Source of the DNA: Nitratireductor sp.
GTDB lineage: Bacteria; Pseudomonadota; Alphaproteobacteria; Rhizobiales; Rhizobiaceae
Direction: 5' to 3'
Assembly (NCBI GenBank): GCA_017854535.1
Contig: JAFMHL010000020.1
Coordinates: 1 to 64,000, forward strand
DNA: 64,000 bases
Of the stretch, positions 1 through 7,570 are shown piece after piece. Positions within the stretch are counted from its first letter, which is position 1. Each line of letters starts with the position of its first letter. Made by a program: the position numbers and the translations under genes. The notes beneath the pieces are model-generated. The model did not search any database. It was not told the origin of the DNA and worked only from the letters and a program-made list of their open reading frames with translations.

Positions 1-214
1 CCGTGTCTCTGTAACGGATCACCAAATCCCCTAAAGTGATATGATCAAGCTCTTTTCTGTTAGGAGCCAGTTCATTTCTATCCAGTTTGATTTCCGTGTG
101 CCTTGCCCATTCCTTGGCGTCACGCAAGTGCTCAAAAGACTTGCTTAGGTCTGGAAAACCGTTGCGACGAATTTGAACCTGATACTTGTTTTTTCTTTTC
201 CGTATGGAAGCCAT
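1..214 (-). CDS. Tyrosine recombinase/phage-type integrase, N-terminal part (cut by window edge)
   Basis: Only the first 71 codons are inside the window; the gene runs off the left edge. The start is the ATG at 214, with an AAGAGG ribosome site a few bases upstream. The protein begins MASIRKRKNKYQVQIRRNG, the basic beta-rich start typical of the arm-binding domain of phage-type integrases, followed by a segment rich in charged residues (SFEHLRDAKEWARHTE) that is common before the SAM-like core-binding domain. The catalytic domain is not visible, so activity cannot be judged. The gene lies about 100 bp beyond the 3' end of tRNA-Val and is transcribed away from it, the usual arrangement of an island integrase next to its attachment site. 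The family call rests on a short N-terminus but the context supports it. Confidence 0.72.
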   Translation of the reverse strand, partial: MASIRKRKNKYQVQIRRNGFPDLSKSFEHLRDAKEWARHTEIKLDRNELAPNRKELDHITLGDLVIRYRDT

Positions 215-314
215 AATGAACCTCTTGCTGTGACCACAGTGTGACAACAGCTGATATTCAATTATCCTTCTGAGAGCCTTATTCTCTTAAGCCATTGATT
301 TACTTAAGAAATAA

Positions 315-389
315 TGGTGGGCGATACTGGGATTGAACCAGTGACCCCTACAATGTCAATGTAGTGCTCTCCCGCTGAGCTAATCGCCC
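315..389 (-). tRNA. tRNA-Val (GAC anticodon)
   Basis: On the minus strand the sequence folds as a full cloverleaf: acceptor GGGCGAT/ATCGCCC, D stem GCTC/GAGC, anticodon stem CTACA/TGTAG around loop TTGACAT (anticodon GAC), T stem ACTGG/CCAGT with loop TTCAATC, discriminator A and an encoded CCA at 317-315. GAC reads valine codons GUC/GUU. The 3' end faces the truncated integrase gene, so this tRNA is a likely attachment site. Bases 390-607 beyond its 5' end hold no gene that I can support. Confidence 0.95.
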
Positions 390-607
390 ATCTGATTGAT
401 TGAAAGCAAATTCCAACACAATCCAATGATCTGCCATCGGGCCGCATATCACTATGCTAGGCAGTTGTCGGCATACACCATGAATGCCCGTTTTCGTCAA
501 GCAATTGCAGAGGCAAATCGCTCAAAAATTAAATCGCTTACTATTCTGGCAGAACCAACATATCCAAATCCCATCGGACAAAGTCAGATGCTCACCGCAT
601 TTTTGCT

Positions 608-970
608 TTATGCGGCAGTCAACATTTTTTCGACTTCATTCACGAGATCACGAAGATGGAAGGGCTTTGACAGCACTTTTGCATCTTTAGGCGCTTTGGA
701 ATCTGCATTCAACGCCACAGCGGCAAATCCAGTGATAAACATGACTTTCAAATCAGGATCGATCTCGGTTGCTCTACGCGCCAGTTCGATACCATCCATT
801 TCCGGCATCACAATATCTGTCAGCAACAGATTGAACGGCTCTTCGCGTAAGCGATCATAAGCACTGGCTCCATTATCATATGACACGACCTGATATCCGG
901 CATTGTCCAATGCCTTCACAAGGAACCGACGCATGTCATTATCATCTTCAGCCAGCAGTATTTTCGTCAT
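608..970 (-). CDS. cpdR: CpdR-like single-domain response regulator
   Basis: A 120-residue protein consisting only of a receiver domain. Acidic pocket residues are in LLAEDD (7-10), the phosphoacceptor is Asp52 in LLLTDIVMPEMDG, the switch Thr is T80 in MFITGF and the conserved Lys is K102 in SKPF. Length and sequence match CpdR of alphaproteobacteria, which in its unphosphorylated form delivers substrates to, or localises, the ClpXP protease during the cell cycle and is phosphorylated through the CckA-ChpT relay. The reading frame stays open upstream to 1231, but the ATG at 970 gives exactly the CpdR length, so the upstream part is rejected. It is divergent from the N-formylglutamate amidohydrolase gene. 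Confidence 0.9.
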   Translation of the reverse strand: MTKILLAEDDNDMRRFLVKALDNAGYQVVSYDNGASAYDRLREEPFNLLLTDIVMPEMDGIELARRATEIDPDLKVMFITGFAAVALNADSKAPKDAKVLSKPFHLRDLVNEVEKMLTAA

Positions 971-1176
971 TACACTAATTCCGATCTTTTTCACCGATTG
1001 GACATTTGCTGATTCGCATTGAATGTCAGGACGAATAGACACAATTGTGGTAAACAACCTGTGAAAGTCTGGCTTATTTTTTGGGAAAAGTCTTCTGGTT
1101 TTTAGTGGACTTTGAAAAAATCGGCTGGCAAGTTTCCTGCGCGACAACGATTGCAAAGCGGCTATTTGAAAGAGAA

Positions 1177-2079
1177 ATGAGATTGCTTCAAACACCGGCA
1201 TCCCCATTGATGAGAATTTTGCGCCCCGCAATGAGCCGCATACCCTTCGTGTTTAATTCACCTCATTCAGGCCGGTTTTACGACAACAACTTTCTAAACG
1301 CCGCTAAGCTTGACCCCCTAACCTTGAGACGTTCTGAAGATTTCATGGTTGATGAATTGTTTGCAAGTGTTGTGCCTCTCGGCGCACCAATGTTGGTTGC
1401 TGACTTCCCAAGAGCCTGGCTGGATGTGAATAGAGAGCCCTATGAACTCGATCCGCACATGTTTGATGGCGAGTTGCCGCCCTTTGCGAACACGAAATCT
1501 GCCCGTGTTGCAGGTGGGCTGGGTACGATTGCCCGCATCGTTTCTGAAACTGACGAAATCTACGGATCAAAGCTCCCAGTTGCCGAGGCCTTGTCGCGGA
1601 TTCAGAATCATTATCTACCCTATCATGCTGCCCTGCGCGGCTTGATGGCCGAGGCAATTGTCGAATTTGGACACGCAATTCTGGTTGATTGCCATTCCAT
1701 GCCGTCCTCGTCGCTATCAAATACAAATTTTAATCAGGTCCGCTTAAGAGCCGATTTTGTGCTGGGTGATCGATATGGAAGCGCCTGTTCACCTTCGATA
1801 ACCAATGCCGCCGCTGAATTTTTGCGCGATCTTGGCTATCGTGTTGAAATCAACAAACCATATGCAGGCGGCTTTATTACCGAACATTACGGCCGCCCGC
1901 AAAACGGACTTCATGCTATTCAAATTGAAATCAACCGCGCTTTATATATGAACGAAGAAACAGTAACCAAATCAGAAAACTTTGATCAATTGGCCCGTGA
2001 TTTGTCCATATTCACGTCACGCCTCGTCTCAATCCCGGAACTTGGCTTGAAAGGCGATATACCTTTAGCCGCAGAATAA
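1177..2079 (+). CDS. N-formylglutamate amidohydrolase family protein
   Basis: A 300-residue protein of the N-formylglutamate deformylase family, metal-dependent hydrolases that release glutamate and formate in one branch of histidine degradation; some members act on N-formyl amino acids instead. Family signatures seen are FNSPHSGR near residues 26-33, DVNREPYELDP near 85 and VDCHSMPS near 170, supplying likely metal-binding His/Asp residues, and a C-terminal QIEINR segment. The frame is open back to 1081; the ATG at 1177 is chosen because little sequence normally precedes the FNSPHSG motif. An ATG at 1210 is also possible. No other hut gene is nearby, so the pathway role is uncertain. hisN follows about 40 bp downstream on the same strand. 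Confidence 0.8.
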   Translation: MRLLQTPASPLMRILRPAMSRIPFVFNSPHSGRFYDNNFLNAAKLDPLTLRRSEDFMVDELFASVVPLGAPMLVADFPRAWLDVNREPYELDPHMFDGELPPFANTKSARVAGGLGTIARIVSETDEIYGSKLPVAEALSRIQNHYLPYHAALRGLMAEAIVEFGHAILVDCHSMPSSSLSNTNFNQVRLRADFVLGDRYGSACSPSITNAAAEFLRDLGYRVEINKPYAGGFITEHYGRPQNGLHAIQIEINRALYMNEETVTKSENFDQLARDLSIFTSRLVSIPELGLKGDIPLAAE

Positions 2080-2119
2080 TCTTTATGAACATTCCAACCA
2101 TTATTTGGATCAGAATTTA

Positions 2120-2905
2120 ATGACCCCCGAGCTTATCGAAACGACCCTTCATGCGCTTTGCGATCTTGCAGAGGTTCAAACCATACGCCACTTCCGTGCG
2201 CCAATGGAAATCACCAATAAATTGGAGAAGGGATTTGATCCGGTAACGATAGCAGATCAGGCCGCTGAAACGGCAATCCGCACCTATTTGATTAAACACT
2301 TTCCCGACCATGGAATTTTGGGCGAAGAACACGCCTCTATTAATGAGAATGCAGACTATTGTTGGATCATCGATCCGATTGATGGAACAAGAGCATATAT
2401 CTCCGGCCTGCCAACTTGGGGCACTCTGATTGGGCTAAGCTATAAAGGAACGCCCATTGCAGGAGTGATGCATCAGCCATTCACCGGAGAAAAATTCTTG
2501 TCTGCGGGAAAGCATAGTTTTTTAGAGCATCATCAGAAAAAGCAACGCATGAGCACCTCCTCCGTGACGGACTTGGGTCAGGCAACTTTGATGTCAACGG
2601 CACCTGAGTTATTTACAGGCTCAGACGAAAATGCTTTTTCACAGCTTTCGAAGGCGTGCCGTTTAACCCGTTTCGGTTTTGATTGTTATGCATATGCCAT
2701 GGTTGCCGCTGGACATGTTGAATTGGTAGTGGAGTGCGGGCTGAATGCATATGATATCGCGCCACTTATACCTGTCATTGAGCAAGCTGGCGGATGTGTT
2801 GCTTCCTGGAAGGGGGAAAGCGCAGCTGGCGGAGGCAAAGTCATTGCAGCAGCAAACGACCATATATTAAATGCAGCATTAGAAATTTTTGCGCAATACG
2901 CATAG
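2120..2905 (+). CDS. hisN: Histidinol-phosphatase, inositol-monophosphatase type
   Basis: A 261-residue member of the inositol monophosphatase superfamily. Metal-binding motifs are GEEH (68-71), DPIDGTR (85-91) and the C-terminal AYDIAPLIPVIEQAGG. The closest match by pattern is the HisN subgroup, which removes phosphate from L-histidinol phosphate in histidine biosynthesis of alphaproteobacteria; inositol-1-phosphatase activity cannot be excluded. The frame also offers a TTG start five codons upstream (2105); the ATG at 2120 is preferred. It probably shares a transcript with the upstream amidohydrolase gene. No clear terminator follows; the next gene has its own probable promoter. Confidence 0.8.
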   Translation: MTPELIETTLHALCDLAEVQTIRHFRAPMEITNKLEKGFDPVTIADQAAETAIRTYLIKHFPDHGILGEEHASINENADYCWIIDPIDGTRAYISGLPTWGTLIGLSYKGTPIAGVMHQPFTGEKFLSAGKHSFLEHHQKKQRMSTSSVTDLGQATLMSTAPELFTGSDENAFSQLSKACRLTRFGFDCYAYAMVAAGHVELVVECGLNAYDIAPLIPVIEQAGGCVASWKGESAAGGGKVIAAANDHILNAALEIFAQYA

Positions 2906-2997
2906 TAAAACAATTCAAAGCGGTAATTTCCCCTACTTCACATTCAATGACATATTCTTGATTTCCTATTGATCGCAGAATAATTCAAATATTAAAC

Positions 2998-3023
2998 GTA
3001 ACCAAACGGCACATTATCGCCAT
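2998..3023 (+). promoter_or_regulatory. Candidate ECF-sigma promoter of the bufferin operon
   Basis: GTAACC at 2998-3003 is followed after 14 bases by CGCCAT at 3018-3023, about 75 bp before the DUF2282 start. Bufferin-type operons in Caulobacter are controlled by an ECF sigma factor (SigF), whose promoters carry a GTAAC-like -35 element. The match is by eye; the spacer is slightly short and no sigma or anti-sigma gene is in the window. Confidence 0.3.
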
Positions 3024-3096
3024 GTTGGTTCGCCAAATTTAATCTCTTCTCATCAAATTAATATGTGAGAAGAATTCTTGAACCGAGGAGAAACAC

Positions 3097-3405
3097 ATGT
3101 CCAACAAGAAAATGACTTCAGCAGCTATTGTAGCTGGCGCAATCTCAGCAGCTGTAACCATGGCCGCAATGACCACACCTGCACATGCAGCCAAAATTAA
3201 ATGCTTCGGCGTTTCTTTGGCTGGCCAAAACGACTGTGCTGCAGGCGCTGGCACAACATGCGCCGGAACTTCAAAAGTCGATTACCAAGGCAATGCTTGG
3301 AAATATGTTGAAGCTAATTCTTGCGACGAGATCGTGATTAAAGTTGATGGCCAAGACGACCGCATGGGTGCAGCAGAAGAGCTGACACGCGACATTCCTA
3401 GCTAA
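3097..3405 (+). CDS. bufA: DUF2282 bufferin-type RiPP precursor (BufA1-like)
   Basis: A 102-residue secreted small protein. A long Sec signal with lysines at 4-5, a hydrophobic stretch and TPAHA at 27-31 suggests cleavage before Ala32. The mature part has four cysteines (C36, C47, C55, C76) in the arrangement [16 protein letters not shown] ... [13 protein letters not shown], typical of DUF2282. In known bufferins the central cysteines are converted by a DUF692/DUF2063 enzyme pair into thiol-derived heterocycles that bind copper, and the product protects against copper. An excellent ribosome site (CGAGGAG) precedes the ATG. The next three genes are the matching maturation and membrane genes. 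Precursor identity is well supported; modification chemistry is inferred from the family. Confidence 0.88.
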   Translation: MSNKKMTSAAIVAGAISAAVTMAAMTTPAHAAKIKCFGVSLAGQNDCAAGAGTTCAGTSKVDYQGNAWKYVEANSCDEIVIKVDGQDDRMGAAEELTRDIPS

Positions 3406-3439
3406 GTCACACAATAATTAAATTTTAGGGGAGGCAAAC

Positions 3440-4378
3440 ATGACCGACACAGTTTTATCGGCCAATTTGCCTCCCTTTTCCTTTGACCCTTTGCCTTTAC
3501 CAGCACGTGCTGGTGTTGGGCTCAAAGCTTCCCATATTGACGAAATTCTTTCCCGAAAAGCAGAAATGGGTTTCTTTGAAGTCCATGCTGAGAATTATAT
3601 GGGCGCTGGTGGCTTGCCCCATGCGCAACTCAGGGCAATTCGGGAAAATTATCCTTTAAGCCTTCATGGCGTAGGCATGTCGATTGGCAGCGCTGGTAAA
3701 CTGAACTCTAGCCATCTTGCGCGTTTCAAACGACTTGTAGAAATTTATCAACCAGCAATGATCTCAGAGCACCTGGCTTGGTCTACTCATGACGATGTCT
3801 TCTACAATGATTTACTGCCAGTTCCCTATACTGGCGAAACGCTTGCTCAGGTCGTTACACATATTGACGAAATGCAGACCTATATCGGCAAACAAATTTT
3901 AATTGAAAACCCTTCAACCTATGTGACATTTGAAGAATCGGATTGGTCTGAGTTCGACTTTATGGCCGAGCTGGCAAAACGCTCCGGCTGCGGGCTGTTG
4001 TTTGATGTGAACAATGTTTTTGTGTCTGCGACCAATCATAAATATTCACCCCGCGAATATATCGATGCATACCCGCTTCATCTGGTTCGTGAGATTCATT
4101 TGGCCGGCCACGCCGAAGAGCAAGATGATGATGGCGATCCGCTTTTGATCGACGCCCATGACCGAGAAGTCTGCGATAGCGTTTGGGATTTGTACCGATA
4201 TACGATTGCAAAAACCGGATCATTACCTAGTCTGGTTGAATGGGACAATGACGTGCCTAGCTGGGAAGTCCTTACAGACGAAGCACGCAAAGCAAATGCG
4301 ATTTTGGGCATTAACAGCAGCGTGATACCTACCCCGACGTCTTCCCTTGGACATGCCGATGATCGCCATGCGACATGA
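3440..4378 (+). CDS. bufB: DUF692 family multinuclear-iron RiPP-modifying enzyme (BufB/MbnB-like)
   Basis: A 312-residue TIM-barrel protein of the DUF692 family, which includes MbnB of methanobactin synthesis; these are oxygen-using iron enzymes that modify cysteines of a precursor peptide. Conserved metal-site motifs are seen in order: EVHAENYMG (47-55), SLHGVGMS (74-81), ISEHLAW (108-114), IENPSTY (155-161), LFDVNN (187-192), HLAGH (220-224), IDAHDREV (237-244) and LVEWDND. All expected His, Asp and Glu positions appear present. It starts 34 bp after the precursor gene and overlaps the DUF2063 gene by 4 nt, so enzyme and partner are probably co-translated. Confidence 0.88.
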   Translation: MTDTVLSANLPPFSFDPLPLPARAGVGLKASHIDEILSRKAEMGFFEVHAENYMGAGGLPHAQLRAIRENYPLSLHGVGMSIGSAGKLNSSHLARFKRLVEIYQPAMISEHLAWSTHDDVFYNDLLPVPYTGETLAQVVTHIDEMQTYIGKQILIENPSTYVTFEESDWSEFDFMAELAKRSGCGLLFDVNNVFVSATNHKYSPREYIDAYPLHLVREIHLAGHAEEQDDDGDPLLIDAHDREVCDSVWDLYRYTIAKTGSLPSLVEWDNDVPSWEVLTDEARKANAILGINSSVIPTPTSSLGHADDRHAT

Positions 4379-5184
4379 TGAAACCATCTGAAAACCTTAA
4401 AGCAGATATTGAAGATAATGCGTTTCAATATGCATTGCGCAATGAGACATTTGCAGCAGCTTTGCTGGATCCAGATATTGATATCCCAGCAGGTGTCGGA
4501 AAAGCCAAAAACAACCAAGCACCAAAACGCTTTTCCGTCTATCGCAATAATGTGGTTGTTAGTTTGATGGATGCGATGGCTTCATCCTTTCCTTCGCTCC
4601 TAACCATCATGGGTGAGGAGAACTTCAAGCGGGTTTCGCGAAACTTCATTCTAAACCACCCGCCATCATCCCCGATGATGCAGCAATTTGGCAGAGCATT
4701 TCCTGAGTTTTTATTAGGATTTAAGCCTCTTGCAAAATCGCCTTTCCTTGCGGACGTAGCAAAAGCAGAGCTGTCTTGGATAAATGCCTATCATGCCCAA
4801 GACGCAGCAATAATAACTCCTGAAGAGCTTCAGTCCGTAAACCCTGAAAAGGTGATGGATCTGGTTTTGACGCCCCACCCTGCCTTTCACATCCTAACTT
4901 CGCCTTACCCGGTTATTGACCTATTCCATGCACGAACCGAGTGGCCAAAGCCCGGTCTGGATATTGGACAGGCCCAAACATTGGTTATCACAAGGCCCTA
5001 TTTTGAATGTTTCGCGAATGAAGTTGATGAGAGCATTGGTTGTTTCTTATCGCTGTTAGCTTCTGGTATTTCGCTTGGCGAGGCAATTTCAAAAACCAGC
5101 GAAATTCATGCTGATTTTGACGCCACAACAGGTATTGCTTCGATGCTGCAAATTGGCTGCTTCAAGTCTCTTGAAACCGCCTAA
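4375..5184 (+). CDS. bufC: DUF2063 family RiPP-maturation partner (BufC-like)
   Basis: A 269-residue protein with an N-terminal DUF2063 DNA-binding-like domain (about residues 20-110), recognisable from FSVYRNNVVVSLMDAMASSF and the following NFILNHPPSSPMM. In bufferin and related systems this protein pairs with the DUF692 enzyme and is thought to recognise the precursor, as MbnC does for MbnB. Its ATG overlaps the upstream stop codon (ATGA), showing tight coupling. The C-terminal half is helical and less conserved. Function is inferred from the gene pair rather than from catalytic motifs, of which none are visible. Confidence 0.82.
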   Translation: MMKPSENLKADIEDNAFQYALRNETFAAALLDPDIDIPAGVGKAKNNQAPKRFSVYRNNVVVSLMDAMASSFPSLLTIMGEENFKRVSRNFILNHPPSSPMMQQFGRAFPEFLLGFKPLAKSPFLADVAKAELSWINAYHAQDAAIITPEELQSVNPEKVMDLVLTPHPAFHILTSPYPVIDLFHARTEWPKPGLDIGQAQTLVITRPYFECFANEVDESIGCFLSLLASGISLGEAISKTSEIHADFDATTGIASMLQIGCFKSLETA

Positions 5185-5203
5185 CCAAACTAAGGACACA
5201 CCT

Positions 5204-5773
5204 ATGAAACTGATATCCAATTTGAAATCCTTGCATGATGGCGTTTTTCACCGTATCGAAAAATTATCCGAGGGATGGCTGCTGGAAGCATTGGCCCGTT
5301 TAACTTTTGTTGCTGTCTTGTTTTTGTATTTTTGGAATTCAGGTAAAACCAAGATTGGCGAAGGCCTTTTCGGAATTTTCAATATACAAGACAGTGCCTA
5401 TTTTCAAATTTTAGGCGAGACGGGGATGATTGCTTATGAATTCGATACGGCAAACATTCCTTGGTACATCGATCTAGTCGTTTTCATGGGAACGGTCGCA
5501 GAATTTGCCCTACCACTTATGATCCTTTTCGGATTGTTTACCCGGATTGCGGCGGCAGGGATGGCTATTTTCATTTTCGTCCAAAGCTACGTGGATATTT
5601 ATGTACATAATGTAGACGCTGGCACCGTTGGACAATTGTTTGATCGCGATGCCGCATCTTTGGTTTTCGACCAACGCGCTTTATGGCTATTCTTGATGGC
5701 TGTGTTGATCATAAAAGGCGCTGGCGCACTATCTATTGATCGACTTCTGTCAAATTGGTGGAGCGCGAAATAA
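5204..5773 (+). CDS. DoxX-family membrane protein of the bufferin operon
   Basis: A 189-residue integral membrane protein with about four hydrophobic helices (near residues 28-48, 85-108, 110-130 and 160-178), matching the DoxX/SURF4 family. Bufferin clusters usually end with such a gene (BufD/HvfD-like); its job, perhaps redox support or transport, is not established. The ATG at 5204 has AAGGA upstream; the same frame is open back to 5075 inside the previous gene, but that is only overlap. The gene ends just before a strong terminator, closing the operon. Confidence 0.78.
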   Translation: MKLISNLKSLHDGVFHRIEKLSEGWLLEALARLTFVAVLFLYFWNSGKTKIGEGLFGIFNIQDSAYFQILGETGMIAYEFDTANIPWYIDLVVFMGTVAEFALPLMILFGLFTRIAAAGMAIFIFVQSYVDIYVHNVDAGTVGQLFDRDAASLVFDQRALWLFLMAVLIIKGAGALSIDRLLSNWWSAK

Positions 5774-5792
5774 CGGACAAATTTTGTTTACA

Positions 5793-5827
5793 AAAAAGGC
5801 GCTTTGAGAAATCCCAAGCGCCTTTTT
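5793..5827. terminator. Bidirectional intrinsic terminator between the bufferin operon and hsp20
   Basis: A perfect 12-bp stem, AAAAAGGCGCTT (5793-5804) with AAGCGCCTTTTT (5816-5827), has an 11-base loop and gives a U-run on either strand. It separates two convergent transcription units: the DoxX gene on the plus strand and hsp20 on the minus strand. Confidence 0.9.
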
Positions 5828-5837
5828 CAATTCTCAG

Positions 5838-6302
5838 TTAAGCAGCAATCTGCTTGACCTTTTTAGCCTTTTCATCAGGCTTGCTGATAGCGATTTTTCT
5901 AGGCTTCATTGCCTCTGGAATTTCCCGGATTAGATCAATATGAAGCAAGCCGTTTTCCAGTTTTGCATTACGGATCTCAACATGGTCAGCCAATTGGAAA
6001 CGGCGTTCGAACGCACGCGAGGCAATCCCTTGAAACAGAAACTCGCTGCCTTCCGTTTCTTCTACCGGCTGCTTTTCACCCGTAATGGTGAGCGTATGTT
6101 CTTTTGATTCAATCGAAAGATCATCTTCACCAAAGCCAGCTACGGCCATTGAAATCCGATAGGCGTTTTCGCCAGTCCGTTCAATATTGTAGGGTGGATA
6201 GGATTGGGCGCTCTCGCTGTTTCCTGCCTTGTCCAACATTGAAAAAATGCGGTCAAAACCGATGCTCGAACGATAAAGTGGTGCATAATCTACAGTACGC
6301 AT
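5838..6302 (-). CDS. Small heat-shock protein, Hsp20/alpha-crystallin family (IbpA-like)
   Basis: A 154-residue cytoplasmic holdase chaperone that binds unfolding proteins during heat stress. The alpha-crystallin core covers about residues 37-138, with PPYNIE at its start, the ENGLLHIDL strand near 116-124 and the C-terminal IAI anchor (137-139, in RKIAIS). Upstream in-frame codons exist to 6326, but the ATG at 6302 follows an ideal AAGGAGGA site, so it is the start. The 5' leader carries a ROSE-like thermometer that would hide this ribosome site at low temperature. A Lys-rich tail (DEKAKKVKQ) ends the protein. Confidence 0.93.
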   Translation of the reverse strand: MRTVDYAPLYRSSIGFDRIFSMLDKAGNSESAQSYPPYNIERTGENAYRISMAVAGFGEDDLSIESKEHTLTITGEKQPVEETEGSEFLFQGIASRAFERRFQLADHVEIRNAKLENGLLHIDLIREIPEAMKPRKIAISKPDEKAKKVKQIAA

Positions 6303-6386
6303 AATAGGTCCTCCTTGAAGCGACATTGCGTGTTTTTATGACATCTGATCTCTGCAACAGCAGATCAGACAGGTTTTCGCGAACCC
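6303..6386 (-). promoter_or_regulatory. ROSE-like RNA thermometer in the hsp20 leader
   Basis: The hairpin next to the start codon (6324 to 6308) reads GTCGCTTCAAGGAGGAC on the minus strand. It contains UCGCU, matching the ROSE consensus U(U/C)GCU, and pairs with the AGGAGGA ribosome site: GUC with GAC, a bulged G, then CU with AG. Upstream hairpins lie at 6345-6368 (7-bp CTGATCT/AGATCAG stem) and about 6371-6386, matching the multi-hairpin plan of ROSE elements ahead of rhizobial small heat-shock genes. Heat would melt the weak pairing and expose the site. Confidence 0.7.
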
Positions 6387-6589
6387 GTTTGGCATTCGCT
6401 GATACTTAGGTGGGAATGATAAAATGGAGATTCAAGATGTTTGTGGAATTTTCTGATCGCCTGAAATTTTTTTCGACTTGGCACTGAAATCATATGCTTG
6501 ATCGCGATACACATCACCTAGTTGCCAATGTAACGCTAAGACGATAGGTAAGAAATCGAATTAGAGTTCCATTTGCAAAGCCTCCCTAG

Positions 6590-7570
6590 ATGAAATTGGC
6601 CAATCAGAAATATAATCCGATGCCTCCAAACCCGATCATAGGTGAGGCTAAGACCAAAGATGGCATTTCATTGCGTTATGCCCATTGGCGAACCACAAAT
6701 CCACCAACACAAGGCACCGTACTTTTGTTGCATGGTCGTGCAGAATACATTGAAAAATTGTACGAAACTGTCACAGACCTTCGCGAAAAAGGCTTTGATG
6801 TTTTAACCTTTGATTGGCGCGGCCAGGGCGGATCACAGCGCCTGCTGGATGACGAACGCCGCGGCTTTATTGAACAATTCGATCAATATGTCATTGATCT
6901 CGATACCATTTTAACCGACGTGGCCCTTCCCGATTGCCGCGCGCCCTTTTACATTTTGGCCCATTCAACCGGTTCTCTCGTCTCTCTGTTATCTGCGCCT
7001 TTGTTCGCAAACAGAATTAGACGAATGGTTCTTGCTTCTCCACTTTTGCGGTTTGGTACCCTGCCTGTAGCCCAAAACAGCTTAAAATGGATAACAGGGG
7101 CAATGCATGTGTTGGGTTTGGGGTCGCGTTATATGTCAGGAGGCGCAACACCAGATGAAAACCGCCCTTTTAGTGGCAATCGTTTAACCAACGACTTGGA
7201 GCGATTTCAGCGCAATGCCCAATTTGCAGGCGATGAACGACATCTTACCATTGGCGGGCCAACTGCATCTTGGGTATTTGCAGCAACCAGAGCCATGGAC
7301 AAGGTCAATGATCCGGATTTTCATGCTCAAGTAACAATACCAACTCTGCTGGTTTGTGCTGGCAACGATAAGGTCGTTAACAATGAAGCCGCTGAACATT
7401 TAGGCCGCAGATTGCGCTCGGGCAAATGCCTGATAATTCCCGGCGCTGAACACGAATTATTGCAAGAGCGGGATCGCTATCGCGAACAACTGCTTGCAGC
7501 ATTCTATGCCTTTGTGCCCGGCAGCCCGTCTGGACCGACCAACAAAATTAGGCCTTCAGGCAAGAAATAA
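6590..7570 (+). CDS. Alpha/beta hydrolase, lysophospholipase/monoacylglycerol-lipase type
   Basis: A 326-residue alpha/beta hydrolase of the PldB/Hydrolase_4 type. The oxyanion-region motif LLLHGRAEYIEKLYE (45-59) and FDWRGQGGS (74-82) are characteristic. The nucleophile is Ser126 in LAHSTGS, the acid Asp260 in CAGNDKVV and the base His288 in PGAEHELL, so the triad is intact. Substrates in this family are monoacylglycerols or lysophospholipids; the exact one cannot be read. No signal peptide is seen, so it is probably cytoplasmic. The last 23 bp overlap the 3' end of the convergent threonine aldolase gene. Confidence 0.82.
   Translation: MKLANQKYNPMPPNPIIGEAKTKDGISLRYAHWRTTNPPTQGTVLLLHGRAEYIEKLYETVTDLREKGFDVLTFDWRGQGGSQRLLDDERRGFIEQFDQYVIDLDTILTDVALPDCRAPFYILAHSTGSLVSLLSAPLFANRIRRMVLASPLLRFGTLPVAQNSLKWITGAMHVLGLGSRYMSGGATPDENRPFSGNRLTNDLERFQRNAQFAGDERHLTIGGPTASWVFAATRAMDKVNDPDFHAQVTIPTLLVCAGNDKVVNNEAAEHLGRRLRSGKCLIIPGAEHELLQERDRYREQLLAAFYAFVPGSPSGPTNKIRPSGKK

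Noticed and set aside
396-860. 154-codon plus-strand ORF opposite cpdR
   Set aside because: It lies antisense to a clear receiver-domain gene, has no recognisable domain or good ribosome site, and its composition looks like a shadow frame.
971-1231. N-terminal extension of CpdR to 1231
   Set aside because: The added 87 residues have no domain and overlap the neighbouring divergent gene; the ATG at 970 gives the family length.
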